Part shown: piece after piece, positions 1-10,281 of the stretch
How the letters are laid out: each line of letters begins with the position of its first letter
Numbering within the stretch: the stretch's first letter is position 1
Source: Staphylotrichum longicolle
Taxonomy: Eukaryota > Ascomycota > Sordariomycetes > Sordariales > Chaetomiaceae
Reading direction: 5' to 3'
NCBI GenBank assembly: GCA_019096155.1
Contig: JAHCVI010000002.1
Span: forward strand, 4,898,001 to 4,962,000
Length of the DNA stretch: 64,000 nt
Notes under the pieces: model-generated
Databases searched by the model: none
The model's input: only the letters and a program-made list of their open reading frames with translations
Told to the model about the DNA's origin: nothing
Translations under genes and position numbers: made by a program

Positions 1-909
1 TGGCGGCGTCGTGGGCGTGGCTTGGGACGCTGTGAGTGAGGGGCCAACGTCGCTGGGGGACGGTGGCAAGGGAAGCTCTGTTTGAGAGTTGTTGGCCGAC
101 GGCAATGGCGGCGGGCTCTCGACCGGGTTTGTCTTCGATGAAGCTGTCGGCCTGCCCGTGCATATCCACCCCAAGAACGCGCTGATGCTGGGCATTCGTC
201 GCCGCGGCTGATCTCCACTCCAAGGTGGCCGGTTTGGGAATGTGGAGTCGACCATGTTTCACTTAAGAGTGGCCTCCAAAACTGCCCCGCACGCTGGATG
301 CTCCTCGGGCATCACCCAATGATATCGTCCGTGAAGAACCCACATTTTCCGGTCAGAAATTGACCACCAAGTGTGGGGCGTGGTAGTCTATCACCGCGGC
401 TGTGGGAGATGAGATCTTGAAGGCTGCTATCTTTACTGTTCTTCTGGCCTTGCCGTTTGGCCTCGTTCTGTTCCGTGCGCGGTTAACCCACGTTAGATAA
501 CCATTAAGCTAACACGCCTAAGCAGACGAAGGTGTCAAAGCTAAATTCTCAGAGAGTATCTATGTATGCCATCAAACGCAGTTCGGTTTGAAGTTTGGCT
601 TGTTAATTGCACATTCTCCCGCACCTCTAGTCACACGGCTCTCGGCAGTCCTCCCATCATGTTGATGAAATAGGCTAATGTGACCCGGGAATGTGAAGTA
701 ACTCTGGCGGAACGGCTGTATAAGAAAAGGAGAACACAGAGGTGAACCCTTAAGATTCAGAAAGGGCAGAACACAAAAGCGGACAGGGAAACACTTTAAA
801 CGGGGCGAAATAAATGACACTCGCTTTATCCCCAAAACGAGGGTTTCGATGACGTGCCAAAGTCACGAGCCAGTGTCTCCCGACGACCAATTCTCACAAA
901 GGGCGCATG
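1..909. other. Intergenic, nothing recognised
   Basis: Short overlapping open frames on both strands show no recognisable domain or splice-linked exon chain. I see no RNA gene or transposon terminus. It lies 3' of the HET-protein relic on the minus strand. Confidence 0.5.
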
Positions 910-1729
910 CCCTTAAAGGGCCTCGCATTCCTCCGGCTTCGTCAGTCGATATATTTATCCGCATCTCGGGAGATCAGTTTCGAACCATCGAAGTGGCACA
1001 CCGGTTTTCGGTATTCCCGGGACGTCCGGAACCACGGCCATGAAGAAGTTGTGGTCCCACAGACCCCATGGCCGCCAGCCGCGCTTGTGGTCAGTCTGCG
1101 GCGGCTCAAAGATGTAGCTCTCGGTGCTGCAAAAGGCAAGGACTTTTTATCTGCCATACTCCGGGTTTGGAATTGTCTCCCTGAGAAAGTTGCAGAGCCC
1201 GGCATGTCGAACGGCGTGACAGTCTATCACCGAGAGACCTGACGTGGTAGAAGTCGGCAAGATACGGCGGCCGGTCGTCGTAAGACCGGTATACTCTGAG
1301 CTTTCTGGTGTTTCTGCCTCGTCGTGCACCTTCGTAGAGGTCGTAGGCGCGGTGGAACCTCGCCTCCAAGTTAAGTCCGGAACAGTGGTTGCATCGGCCG
1401 GCACGCGCTTCAAAGTACTCGCTTGCATCGCTAAGCCATTCCGGTGTATCCGGCGGGTCATCAGTTGCATAGTCTGCATCGTCGCCCTGATCCATCGCCG
1501 CTGGGAAATTTGGCCCAAAGAATCCGCCCGCTGGGGTGCTAGATGGTGTCGTGGATGCTGGAGGTGTGGAAAGAGCCCAAGCGCCAGGTGGGGTTGGTTT
1601 AGCGCGTTCGAGGCAACATCGACGCGGCTCGGGCCGCCAGCTTTCGCCCGTGGTGGGGTGGTTCAGTCGAGCGGGGTAAATCTCTGGAGTGCCCCGCATT
1701 ATGCCGTGCCGCCAGAGCCACCCCGCCAT
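910..1729 (-). pseudogene. HET-domain protein relic (N-terminal part)
   Basis: Read on the minus strand, three frames in succession give segments resembling the N-terminal region of fungal HET (heterokaryon incompatibility) proteins: CNHCSGLNLEARFHRAYDLY, then LCNFLRETIPNPEYGR, then a stretch with KTGVPLRWFETDLP and IYRLTKPEE. Frame changes near 1200 and 1140 and an in-frame stop after the WFETDLP segment break it. The HET catalytic region proper is not seen. HET proteins act in allorecognition and cell death, which suits this NLR-rich neighbourhood. Family assignment rests on remembered motif similarity, so it is moderately secure; the decay is seen directly. Confidence 0.5.
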
Positions 1730-3075
1730 TTCCCCCGCAGTGGGCTGAAAGGTTATCTTCCCTCACATGCGACCTTCAAACAGCATCCTTCCCTGCCGCA
1801 ACAATAGATTGCCTCCAGGATACATACACAATGGCCGATGCCACGGCCGATGACTCGACCCGCACGAGCGATCCGACCGACGACTACCACGCCCTGTCGA
1901 CGACGGCCCGCAGCAGCATGTCTGGGTTGTCACCTCCGAGTAGGGCCCAGAGGGACGCCCGCGACCGGCCGACGCGGAGCAGCGCACCATCACCTCCAGC
2001 AATCATTCCCTTTTTCAGAATCCCGAGTTCGCCGTGGCGGAATGCAACCGCTCCAAGACGGCCTTGGCAGCGACGGGACAAGAAAGCTTGATTCTCTGCG
2101 GGCGGTCAATCCGCGAGCATCTGCGGCTTGGCGAATCCCAGACCCTCAACTGGCCCCTTCTGACAAGCGTGCTGCGGCCTGGCCAACGAGAGCTGCAGAT
2201 GGGAAGACAGCGAACTTTGGAAGACCGGGCACCAGCTCTCCCGAGGCCCGACGTTCACTCATCACAACACGGCCCTCGGGATTGGCCGAGACAAGCCTTC
2301 GTGCCGCCACATTCGGGCTGTTGTACATCTGCGGTTCAGACGTGCACTGCAGGTGGCCCTGGGCAGACTTGCAGGTTGGTCACGGATGCAAGACGGAGGC
2401 CGGGCCGGGCGAGGAGTTGGAGCATGAGTGGTGACTTGAGATTTTACTCTTTCCAAGCGTGGCCTTATCGTAAGGGGAATGAAATGGCTGACTTGAACGT
2501 TTAGTGTTGATTACGAGGCGTCGCTGGAATCGGCCAACAAAAACTCAGCCATGAAGTGGTGGGAAACCTTGCTCCCGGAGGAGAGCACCCTGTGAGGCCT
2601 ACCGCATATTGTTGGGACACGTCGCCAAGCTTAGCCCCCATCGGCCGCTTCAGTTAGATAAGGCCATGCAGCCCTCCAAGCGAACGGTCGATGTTGGGTT
2701 GCCTGGACGGGGGCCTTTTTTGCAAATCATGCCTACGTCTTATGTGATTTTCCTCGACTTTATCCCGTGTTCTTTCTGGCTCGCCTGAAGCCTTGCTCAA
2801 AGTGCAGGAAGGTACTGCGCCTCGGTAGGTTGCCTCGCGACCCGGCCGGCCGGCCGGCCGCCCAACAGACCCAACAGTCACTATCAACCCAATCAACCCT
2901 TCTACCGCCACACCGCCTCACGGCAGTCCCACGTTCTTTGCAACCAGATAAACCGACGACCGCATCCTGTGTCCTTTCCGCAACTTGAATCACTCCACGT
3001 CGTCGATTAGAGTGGCGAATGTGTGCATCAAGAGCGCGAACGTGGAGCAGGCCAATAGCTTATGTGCTGCAGGGC

Positions 3076-3128
3076 CGCAAACGCGTTGGTTGGCTAAGAA
3101 ATTCGCAAACGCGTTGGTTGGCTAAGAA
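3076..3128. repeat. 25-bp direct repeat, two copies
   Basis: CGCAAACGCGTTGGTTGGCT followed by AAGAA occurs at 3076-3100 and again at 3104-3128, separated by 3 bases. It is a perfect local tandem duplication with no evident coding role. Confidence 0.85.
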
Positions 3129-3169
3129 TAAGATTTGCGACGTGTTGGTGGAACTTGTGGTCAAGGCGA

Positions 3170-3392
3170 TACAGTACCTATCCCGTTCAAATCTACTCGA
3201 GCATGTGATTCAAGCCACTGAGATCAACATTTCATCGTTCTAACAGACGAGGTGCCACATTACAGTCACATTTCGTGTTTGCGATCGGACATAGTACCTG
3301 TCCTGCTCGATATTTTTGGGTGATTCAAGCCACTGAGATCAGTATTTCATCGTTGCGACAGATGAGCGCTACATCACCCCAGTTACATTTTA
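3170..3392. repeat. Imperfect tandem repeat, two units of ~110 bp
   Basis: Blocks at about 3170-3272 and 3288-3392 share the order GTACCT, GTGATTCAAGCCACTGAGAT, ATTTCATCGTT, ACAGA(C/T)GAG and a closing AGT(C/T)ACATTT. The copies are clearly related but diverged. The function is unknown. Confidence 0.7.
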
Positions 3393-3699
3393 TCTTTCAA
3401 TGGAGAAGAATGGGGAGAATTGGCGTCGTTTGCCGTCGCGCCGAGCCACACTCCCTTGTTTTGCGCCTTCCACCTCATCACAACTGTATTGACGGCGTCT
3501 GTTGCAGGCGGGCGCGGTCATAAAGTAGGAATGGTTAAGATCCTCGGTCCACGAGGCTATAGAAGTTAAATCCAGAGTAGTAGCACAGCTGTTTGGCGGT
3601 GGCGGCAGCTGACATCACAACCATGTAAATACAACGTCTGCACCACATCATCAATTTGTTAGGGACTAAGTCTAGCTATTCCAAAAGCAAGGCCGATTA

Positions 3700-3876
3700 A
3701 ACGAATGTCTTTACACCAACCCTACAAACGCGCAATTTAGTCTATAAAGTCACGGCATCAATCCATCTCCTACTTGAGTTCCTTTACGGGACAGGTCTGT
3801 ATTACCAGCGTCACGCCTGCCGGCCACAGACGCCGTCCGCTCTTCCACCGATTCGGCACGCTCTATCCATACAACC
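3700..3876 (+). promoter_or_regulatory. Upstream region of patatin NLR copy 1, conserved among paralogs
   Basis: Blocks in this region recur, in the same order, upstream of the copy at 32193 and upstream of the fragment at 9599: AGGCCGATTAAA, CACCAACC, AACGCGCAATTTAG, then TCTATAAA (TATA-like, 3743-3748), then GGCATCAAT. The TATA-like box lies about 130 bases before the ATG at 3877. Conservation across non-coding flanks of paralogs suggests core promoter function, though recent duplication alone could explain it. Confidence 0.5.
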
Positions 3877-6800
3877 ATGCCTGCCGGCGACCTCCGCCTA
3901 CTCGCCCTAGACGGCGGCGGCGTGCGCGGCCTGTCCTCGCTCATGATCCTCCAACAGCTCATGACCACCGTTGACCCCGAGTCGCCGCCAAAGCCTTGTG
4001 ACTACTTCGACATGATCGGCGGCACCAGCACCGGCGGGCTCATTGCGATCATGCTAGGCCGCCTGCAGATGACCATCGACGAGTGTATTGACGCCTACAC
4101 TTCGCTCTTCGACAAGGTCTTTGAGAAGAAGTGTCACCGGGTCAACGTCAGAGGCAAGCTCCAGGGCCGGTTCGATACCGCCGAGCTCGAGCAGGCTATC
4201 AAAAAGATCCTGGTAGACCGCGGATTCGGCGAAGACGCGCTACTGAAGGACTCTCCCGGTGCGCCTTGCAAGGTGTACGTTTCGTATCGCGTTTTCGGCT
4301 TGAGCCGTGCTAATCCATCAGTTTCGTCTGCGCGACGAGCAAACAAACCGGAGGCACCGTCTGCCTGAGAAGCTACGGATCCCCCCGCGGCGGCGCCCAC
4401 CTCCTCAACTATACGAAAATATGGCAAGCCTGCCGCGCGACATCCGCCGCCACGACTTTCTTCGACCCCATTGCTATCGGACCCTTTGACGAGGAATTCG
4501 TCGACGGCGCCCTGGGTGCGAATAATCCGGTCTACGCGCTGTGGAATCAGGCCCAGGACGTGTGGGGCGTTCAACTAGGGGGCAGCCTTCGGTGCTTCGT
4601 CTCGGTCGGCACGGGCGTCCCCACCCTGAAGCCCGTACGCGACGACGTCTTCGGAATCTGGGCGACCCTACAAGAGCTCGCAACGGAGACCCAAAAGACG
4701 GCCGAGCAGTTCCGGCGCGACAAGTCGGACCTGGACAATGAGGGACGCTATTACCGTTTCGATGTCGACCGCGGGCTCGAGGGGGTCGGGCTGGAAGAGT
4801 CGAAGAAGAAGAAGGAGATCGCGGCCGCAACGCTGCTCTATATCGAGTCGCAGGCCGTGTTCAAGCAAATGAAGGCGTGCGCAAATGCCATCGCCAGACG
4901 AGAGTGTTAGTCGTTCTCTAGATTTACTTAGATATTCAATGATTTGACCCTTCCGCTGATTTGATGTGTCAGACTTTGGGCCTTACCGGACGTTGTTTGC
5001 TCTTCAGGGCGCGCCCACATCGAGCCACTTTGTTGACCGACAACCCGATACCGACGAGCTCGAACGGTGCCTCATCCCGCGATCTCGATCCCCACGAACG
5101 CAGCAGCGGATATTTCTTCTCTACGGGCTGGGCGGCATCGGGAAGACACAGCTGGCTGCTGACTTCGCTCGGCGCCATAAGGCTACTTTCAGCTCGGTCT
5201 TCTGGCTGGATGGCAGATCGGAGGACCGCCTGAGGCAGAGCCTTGCCGGCTATGCCAGCAAAATACCAAAAGGCCAGATTCCGGACATAAGTAGAGATTC
5301 TGTGCTGGATAGCGAAAAAGACGTCGATATTGTGGTGGCGGACGTGTTGGACTGGCTCGGGCGACCGGACAATGTCGACTGGCTACTTATATTCGACAAC
5401 GTCGACCAAGACTTGGAACAGGGCAGTGAGACCGGTGCTTACGATGTCCGGCGGTATCTGCCTGGCGATCATGGGTCCGTGCTGATCACGACACGGCTGT
5501 CGCGGCTGGCGCAGCTCGGCGACTCGAGACGGTTAAGGAAAGTCGATAAGGAGCTGAGCGAGGCTATTTTTAAGCGGTGGTATGGGCCAGAATTGGGTAT
5601 GCTACTAGCCACTTATGAGCTTAGGGCTATTATCACTTAGGGTGTGGGCCGAAGCTGATCGATCGCAGTTATGGACGACGCCGTAACAGAGCTTCTGGGT
5701 CTGCTTGATGGCCTGCCCCTTGCGCTAGCGCAGGCAGCTTCGTACCTTCGCGAGACCGAGCTCGATACGGCGACGTACGTTCGGTTATACAAAGAACAGT
5801 GGGATGATGTGATGCGATCCGACGGCGAGTCCGGGTCGGCGCTGCTAGACTATGAGCAGCGGAGCATAGCCACCGCGTGGACGATCTCTTTCAGAGCGAT
5901 TGAGGGGCGAAACGCGAGCGCGGCGAATCTGCTCCGGCTCTGGGCCTTTCTCGACAACAAAGACCTCTGGTACGGTTTGCTGCAACAAGCAGTATCTGGT
6001 GGGCGAGGCTGGCCTGGATGGATTGGCGGGGTGGCGTGCAATGAGGTCAAGTTCTTGGATGCGGCACGACTGCTGCTCCGGTACTCGATGATCGAGGCAC
6101 AGGAGTCCGTGTTAAACAGCTACGTGATGCACCCGGTAGTGCACAAATGGACGTCGCACATACAAGACGGGGGCGAGAAGGTGGAATACGTGCGGCTGGC
6201 GGTGATGCTGATTGGATTCTCGGTACCCAGGAACACGACTGACGCTTACTGGACACTCCAGCGACGGCTTCTTCCTCATGCGGAGCAGTGCTCGCGGTGG
6301 ATGGGGCAAATTTTTGATAGCGAGTGGAGTGGGGAGGAGGTATTGGTGGATGCGATACAGATGTTAGGCGCCCTCTACGCGGACCAGGGCCGGCTAGAAG
6401 AGGCGGAAGCGATGTATAATCGGGCGCTGCAAGGCAAAGAGAAGGCGCTCGGGCGAGATCATACGTCGACGCTGAACACGGTCAACAACTTGGGCGCCCT
6501 CTACGCAGATCAGGGCCGGCTGGCAGAGGCGGAAGCGATGTATAATCGGGCGCTGCAAGGCTACGAGAAGGCGCTCGGGCGAGATCATACGTCGACGCTG
6601 AACACGGTCAACAACTTGGGCAACCTCTATGTAGGTCAGGGCCGGCTGGAGGAGGCGGAAGCGAAGTATCAGAGGGCGCTGCAAGGCTACGAGAAGGCGC
6701 TCAGGCGGGATCATACGTCGACACTGAACACGGTCAACAACCTGGGCAACCTCTATAGACAGCAGGGCCGACTGGAGGAGGCGGAAGCGATGTATCAGCG

Positions 6801-8628
6801 GGCGCTGGAAGGCTACGAGAAGACGCTTGGACGGGATCATACGTCGACACTAAGCACGGTCAACAACTTGGGCAACCTCTATGTGGGTCAGGGCCGGCTG
6901 GAGGAGGCGGAAGCGATGCATCAGCGGGCGCTGGAAGGCTTCGAGAAGGCGCTCGGGCGAGATCATACGTCGACACTAAACATGGTCAACAGCTTGGGCC
7001 TCCTCTACATGGACCAGCGCCGGCTAGCAGAGGCGGAAGCGATGTATCAGCGGGCGCTGCAAGGCCTCGAGAAGGCGCTCGGGCGGGATCACATGTCAAC
7101 TCTGGGCACGGTCAACAACTTGGGCCTCCTCTACGTGGATCAGGGCCGGCTGCCAGAGGCGGAAGCGATGTATCAGCGGGCGCTGCAAGGCTTCGAGAAG
7201 GCGCTCGGGCGAGATCATACGTCGACGCTGAACACGGTCAACAACTTGGGCAATCTCTACGTGAATCAGGGCCGGCTGCCAGAGGCGGAAGCGATGTATC
7301 AGCGGGCGCTGCAAGGCCTCGAGAAGGCGCTCGGGCGGGATCACATGTCAACTCTGGGCACGGTCAACAACTTGGGCCTCCTCTACGTGGATCAGGGCCG
7401 GCTGCCAGAGGCGGAAGCGATGTATCAGCGGGCGCTGCAAGGCAAAGAGAAGGCGCTTGGACGGGATCATACGTCGACTCTAGACACGGTCAACAACTTG
7501 GGCCTCCTCTGCGCGGACCAGGGCCGGCTAGCAGAGGCGGAAGCGATGTATAAGCGGGCGCTGCAAGGCGAAGAGAAGGCGCTCGGGCGAGATCATACGT
7601 CGACACTAAGCACGGTCAGCAACTTGGGCAACGTCTACAGACAGCAGGGCCGGCTGGAGGAGGCGGAAGCGATGTATCAGCGGGCGTTGCAAGGCAAAGA
7701 GAAGGCGCTCGGGCGGGATCATACGTCGACTTTGGACACGGTCAACAACTTCGGCGCCCTCTATAGACAGCAGGGCCGGCTGGAGGAGGCGGAAGCGATG
7801 TATCAGCGGGCGTTGCAAGGCCACGAGAAGGCGCTTGGGCGGGATCATACGTCAACTCTAGACACGGTCAACAACTTGGGCCTCCTCTACGTGGATCAGG
7901 GCCGGCTGCCAGAGGCGGAAGCGATGTATCAGCGGGCGCTGGAAGGCTTCGAGAAGGCGCTTGGGCGGGATCATACGTCGACGCTGAACACGGTCAACAA
8001 CTTGGGCAACCTCTACAGACAGCAGGGCCGGCTGGAGGAGGCGGAAGCGATGTATCAGCGGGCGCTGCAAGGCCACGAGAAGGCGCTCGGGCGGGATCAT
8101 ACGTCGACGCTGAACACGGTCAACAACTTGGGCAACCTCTACAGACAGCAGGGCCGGCTGGAGAAGGCGGAAGCGATGTATCAGCGGGCGCTGCAAGGCA
8201 AAGAGAAGGCGCTCGGGCGGGATCATACGTCGACGCTGAACACGGTCAACAACTTGGGCGCCCTCTACGCAGATCAGGGCCGGCTGGCAGAGGCGGAAGC
8301 GATGTATCAGCGGGCGCTGCAAGGCTTCGAGAAGGCGCTCGGGCGGGATCACATGTCAACTCTGGGCACGGTCAACAACTTGGGCGCCCTCTACGTGCGG
8401 CAGGGCCGGCTGGAGGAGGCGGAAGAGATGTATCAGCGGGCACTTTCGGGATACCAATCTCTTCTGGGGCCATCTCACCCCAGGTCCGAGCTTGTCTCGC
8501 AGAACATTCATTCCTTACAACATATAGCCCACACTTCTCATCCTAGAAGGGAAAGCCCGATCCAAAGCCGCCCGAGAATCTTTCTGAGAAGCTTTTTTGA
8601 ATGCTTCTGCAAAGTCTTTGGTAGATAG
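3877..8628 (+). CDS. Patatin - NB-ARC - TPR NLR, copy 1 (intact)
   Basis: I join four exons, 3877-4274, 4322-4905, 4973-5596 and 5669-8628. All phases agree and give 1521 residues. Residues 1-327 form a patatin-like lipase with glycine-rich loop DGGGVRG, elbow GTSTGG (Ser51) and dyad Asp194 in DGALGANN. Exon 3 holds the NB-ARC switch: P-loop GLGGIGKTQLA near residue 380, Walker B WLLIFDNVDQ and GSVLITTR; exon 4 opens with GLPLALAQAASYL. Residues ~768-1465 are 17 TPR units of 42 residues. The family acts in fungal non-self recognition, where repeats sense ligand, NB-ARC oligomerises and patatin hydrolyses membrane lipid. The patatin stop at 4908 is bypassed by the GTTAGT intron; the same intron is placed identically in copies 2 and 3. 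Two separate genes is the alternative, less likely given phase. Confidence 0.85.
6367..8450 (+). repeat. 126-bp coding tandem array (17 TPR units)
   Basis: There are seventeen consecutive 42-codon units, many identical over long runs at the DNA level. The fixed core is QGRL.EAEAMYQRAL and EKALGRDHTSTL. Variation is concentrated at a few positions: the residues before QGRL (ALYAD, NLYVG, NLYRQ, LLYVD, LLYMD), the residue after QGRL (E, A, P), and the residue after RALQG or RALEG (K, Y, F, L, H, E). This pattern fits concerted homogenisation with diversification at exposed positions. The last unit degenerates into a cap beginning SGYQSLLGPSHP. Confidence 0.95.
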
Positions 8629-8640
8629 TCCTTGGTAAAT

Positions 8641-8966
8641 TGGTGTGGACGAATGTATTCAGCCACGGATCGATCATAGAGCGGGCCCCCTTACAGACAT
8701 ATGGCTCCGCGCTCGTATTCAGCCCAACTTTGAGCGAGATTAGAAGGCGGCATTGGAAGGAAAGGCTGCCTTTTATCGAAATGGCTGCTGGCATGAGAGA
8801 CCACTGGGGCGCGTCCCGGCAGACGCTCGAGGGGCATCGCGACTCGGTCTACGCAGTGGCGTCTCGCCGGACGGCAACACGCTCGCGTCAGCTTCACACG
8901 ATCGGACCGTCCGGCTATGGGATGCGGCGACCGGCGCGCACCGGCAGACGCTCGAGGGGCATGGCG
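8641..8966 (+). pseudogene. NACHT-WD40 NLR fragment (linker plus about 1.5 WD40 repeats)
   Basis: Directly behind copy 1, the plus strand encodes IIERAPLQTYGSALVFSP and RQTLEGHRDSVYAVA. After a one-base frame change near 8864 it reads SPDGNTLASASHDRTVRLWD and RQTLEGHGG. The first part is the typical linker preceding WD40 repeats in fungal NACHT-WD40 receptors and the second is a WD40 blade. NACHT and N-terminal domains are absent and the array stops abruptly. It is a decayed fragment, not a complete gene. Confidence 0.75.
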
Positions 8967-9360
8967 GTTTGGCACTTGCATTCTGTGCTCTCTCAATTCT
9001 TCCAGTCCGCCCAGCACTGCAATGCAGTCCTTGACTGTGCACTGGAACTCCATGGCGGGAAAGGATATTGTGTGTCTGGTTCTTACGGAGGGGATGCTAT
9101 ACAGATAGATCACGACAGCCTTTATGCTCCTCTCTTCGGTGTCGTTGACTGCTCTCCACGCAAGGGAGGGTCACCTATCCGCGGAATGCAAACAGCTATT
9201 TGGGCCTTTCCGTCAATATTTGTTTCACCCTGCGCAAGGGATGCCGCTACCCGTCTGCTGTGACAACACAATTTCACAGTGCGTTATCTACTGTAGTGCA
9301 AGGGATGCCGTAAGTCATTTGTGTCCCGCGACGCTGTCCACTACCCGAACAAACTGACAA
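8967..9360. other. Spacer without recognised gene
   Basis: No domain, splice-linked frame or transposon end was found. The phrase GCAAGGGATGCCG occurs near 9233 and near 9298, a minor direct repeat. The stretch ends where the inverted patatin fragment starts. Confidence 0.5.
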
Positions 9361-9625
9361 TTGTCGGACAGCGAAGTGTAGGCGTTGATACACTCGTCGA
9401 TGGTCATCTGCAGGCGGCCCAACATGATGGCGATCAGGCCGCCGGTGCTCGTGCCGCCAATCATGTCGAAGTAGTCGCAGGGCTTGGGCGGGGCGTCCGG
9501 GTCGACGGCGGCCATGAGCCGGCGGAGGATCATGAGCGAGGACAGTCCGCGGATGCCGCCGCCGTCGAGGGCGAGCAGTCGGAGGTTGCTGGCAGGCATG
9601 GTGGGCTGGAGAGTATGTGCCGGAT
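9361..9625 (-). pseudogene. Inverted 5' fragment of a patatin NLR
   Basis: The minus strand from ATG at 9599 encodes MPASNLRLLALDGGGIRGLS through GGTSTGG to AYTSLSD, then leaves the patatin frame at 9360. It is a 5' fragment ending about 80 codons in, with no remaining patatin exons, NB-ARC or TPR. Over 9361-9625 it is the reverse complement of 10017-10281 with a single mismatch seen by eye (9616). Upstream sequence to about 9770 keeps the paralog promoter blocks. It is probably the remnant of a gene once arranged head-to-head with copy 2, homogenised with it or recently duplicated. Confidence 0.85.
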
Positions 9626-10016
9626 CTGGAGGAGAGAACAGCGCCTTTCTACAGCGGCCGTGACGCTTGCAAGACGCAACTGTCTCGTAGAGGAAGACAA
9701 GTAAAGGATGAATTGATACCGTAAGTTTATGGATTAAATTGCGCGTTTGAATGGTTGGTAAAGGCACTGTTTTTAATCGGCCTGGCGTTGGAATACCTGG
9801 GCATAGTCAGCGGCGAATTGATGACGTTTAACGTTCGTGAAACTGATGATGTCTCCACCATACGGTAGGCGCAGCTGCTGCCACCAGCACTCAGCTGCCA
9901 CCAGCACTTAGCTTTGCTATTTGTACTTCGTATTCCCCCACCCAGCCTTGCGGACTGAGGATTCCTAACCATTCCATAACCAATCCCCCAGCCAATGACC
10001 ACGCCCTCTTCCACCA
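9626..10016. promoter_or_regulatory. Divergent intergenic region between inverted patatin start and copy 2
   Basis: The left half (to ~9770) carries the paralog promoter blocks on the minus strand: ACCAACCATTCAAACGCGCA followed by ATTTAATCCATAAA. The right half (9868-9985: GCAGCTGCTGCCACCAG, then GCGGACTGAGGATTCC) resembles 32350-32440 beside copy 3. The arrangement looks like a bidirectional promoter of a head-to-head NLR pair. An ATG at 9995 would extend copy 2 by 16 residues; I prefer 10043 by homology with copy 1. Confidence 0.45.
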
Positions 10017-10281
10017 ATCCGGCACGTACTCTCCAGCCCACCATGCCTGCCAGCAACCTCCGACTGCTCGCCCTCGACGGCGGCGGCATCCGCGGACTGT
10101 CCTCGCTCATGATCCTCCGCCGGCTCATGGCCGCCGTCGACCCGGACGCCCCGCCCAAGCCCTGCGACTACTTCGACATGATTGGCGGCACGAGCACCGG
10201 CGGCCTGATCGCCATCATGTTGGGCCGCCTGCAGATGACCATCGACGAGTGTATCAACGCCTACACTTCGCTGTCCGACAA
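10017..10281. repeat. Right arm of 265-bp inverted repeat (partner 9361-9625)
   Basis: The arm spans the ATG and first ~80 codons of copy 2. Compared by eye with the reverse complement of 9361-9625, all bases match except one (G at 10026 against A). The arms are separated by 391 bases, so the locus could form a long hairpin in RNA or DNA. Confidence 0.9.

Larger units (their letters stand above)
1730..3876. other. Non-coding or decayed spacer
   Basis: Overlapping ORFs here (for example from 1831 and 2034) show no recognisable motif and look like chance frames in GC-rich sequence. The stretch contains a GGCC-rich run near 2845, two tandem duplications at 3076-3392 (listed separately) and, from about 3700, the upstream region of the first NLR. 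Confidence 0.5.

Noticed and set aside
2840..2862. GGCCGGCC run as a possible regulatory palindrome
   Set aside because: Short, low-complexity GC run with no partner or adjacent gene start.
4908..4972. Stop codon after the patatin domain of copy 1 taken as the end of a separate gene
   Set aside because: A GTTAGT donor, CTGAT branch point and CAG acceptor remove it in phase, and the same structure is found at the same place in copy 2.
6394..8352. Series of long minus-strand ORFs across the TPR array
   Set aside because: They repeat with the 126-bp period and are mirror shadows of the plus-strand TPR units.
6367..8450. Regular repeats resembling a CRISPR-like array
   Set aside because: Unit length is 126 bp with no unique spacers; the units are continuous coding sequence in a eukaryotic genome.
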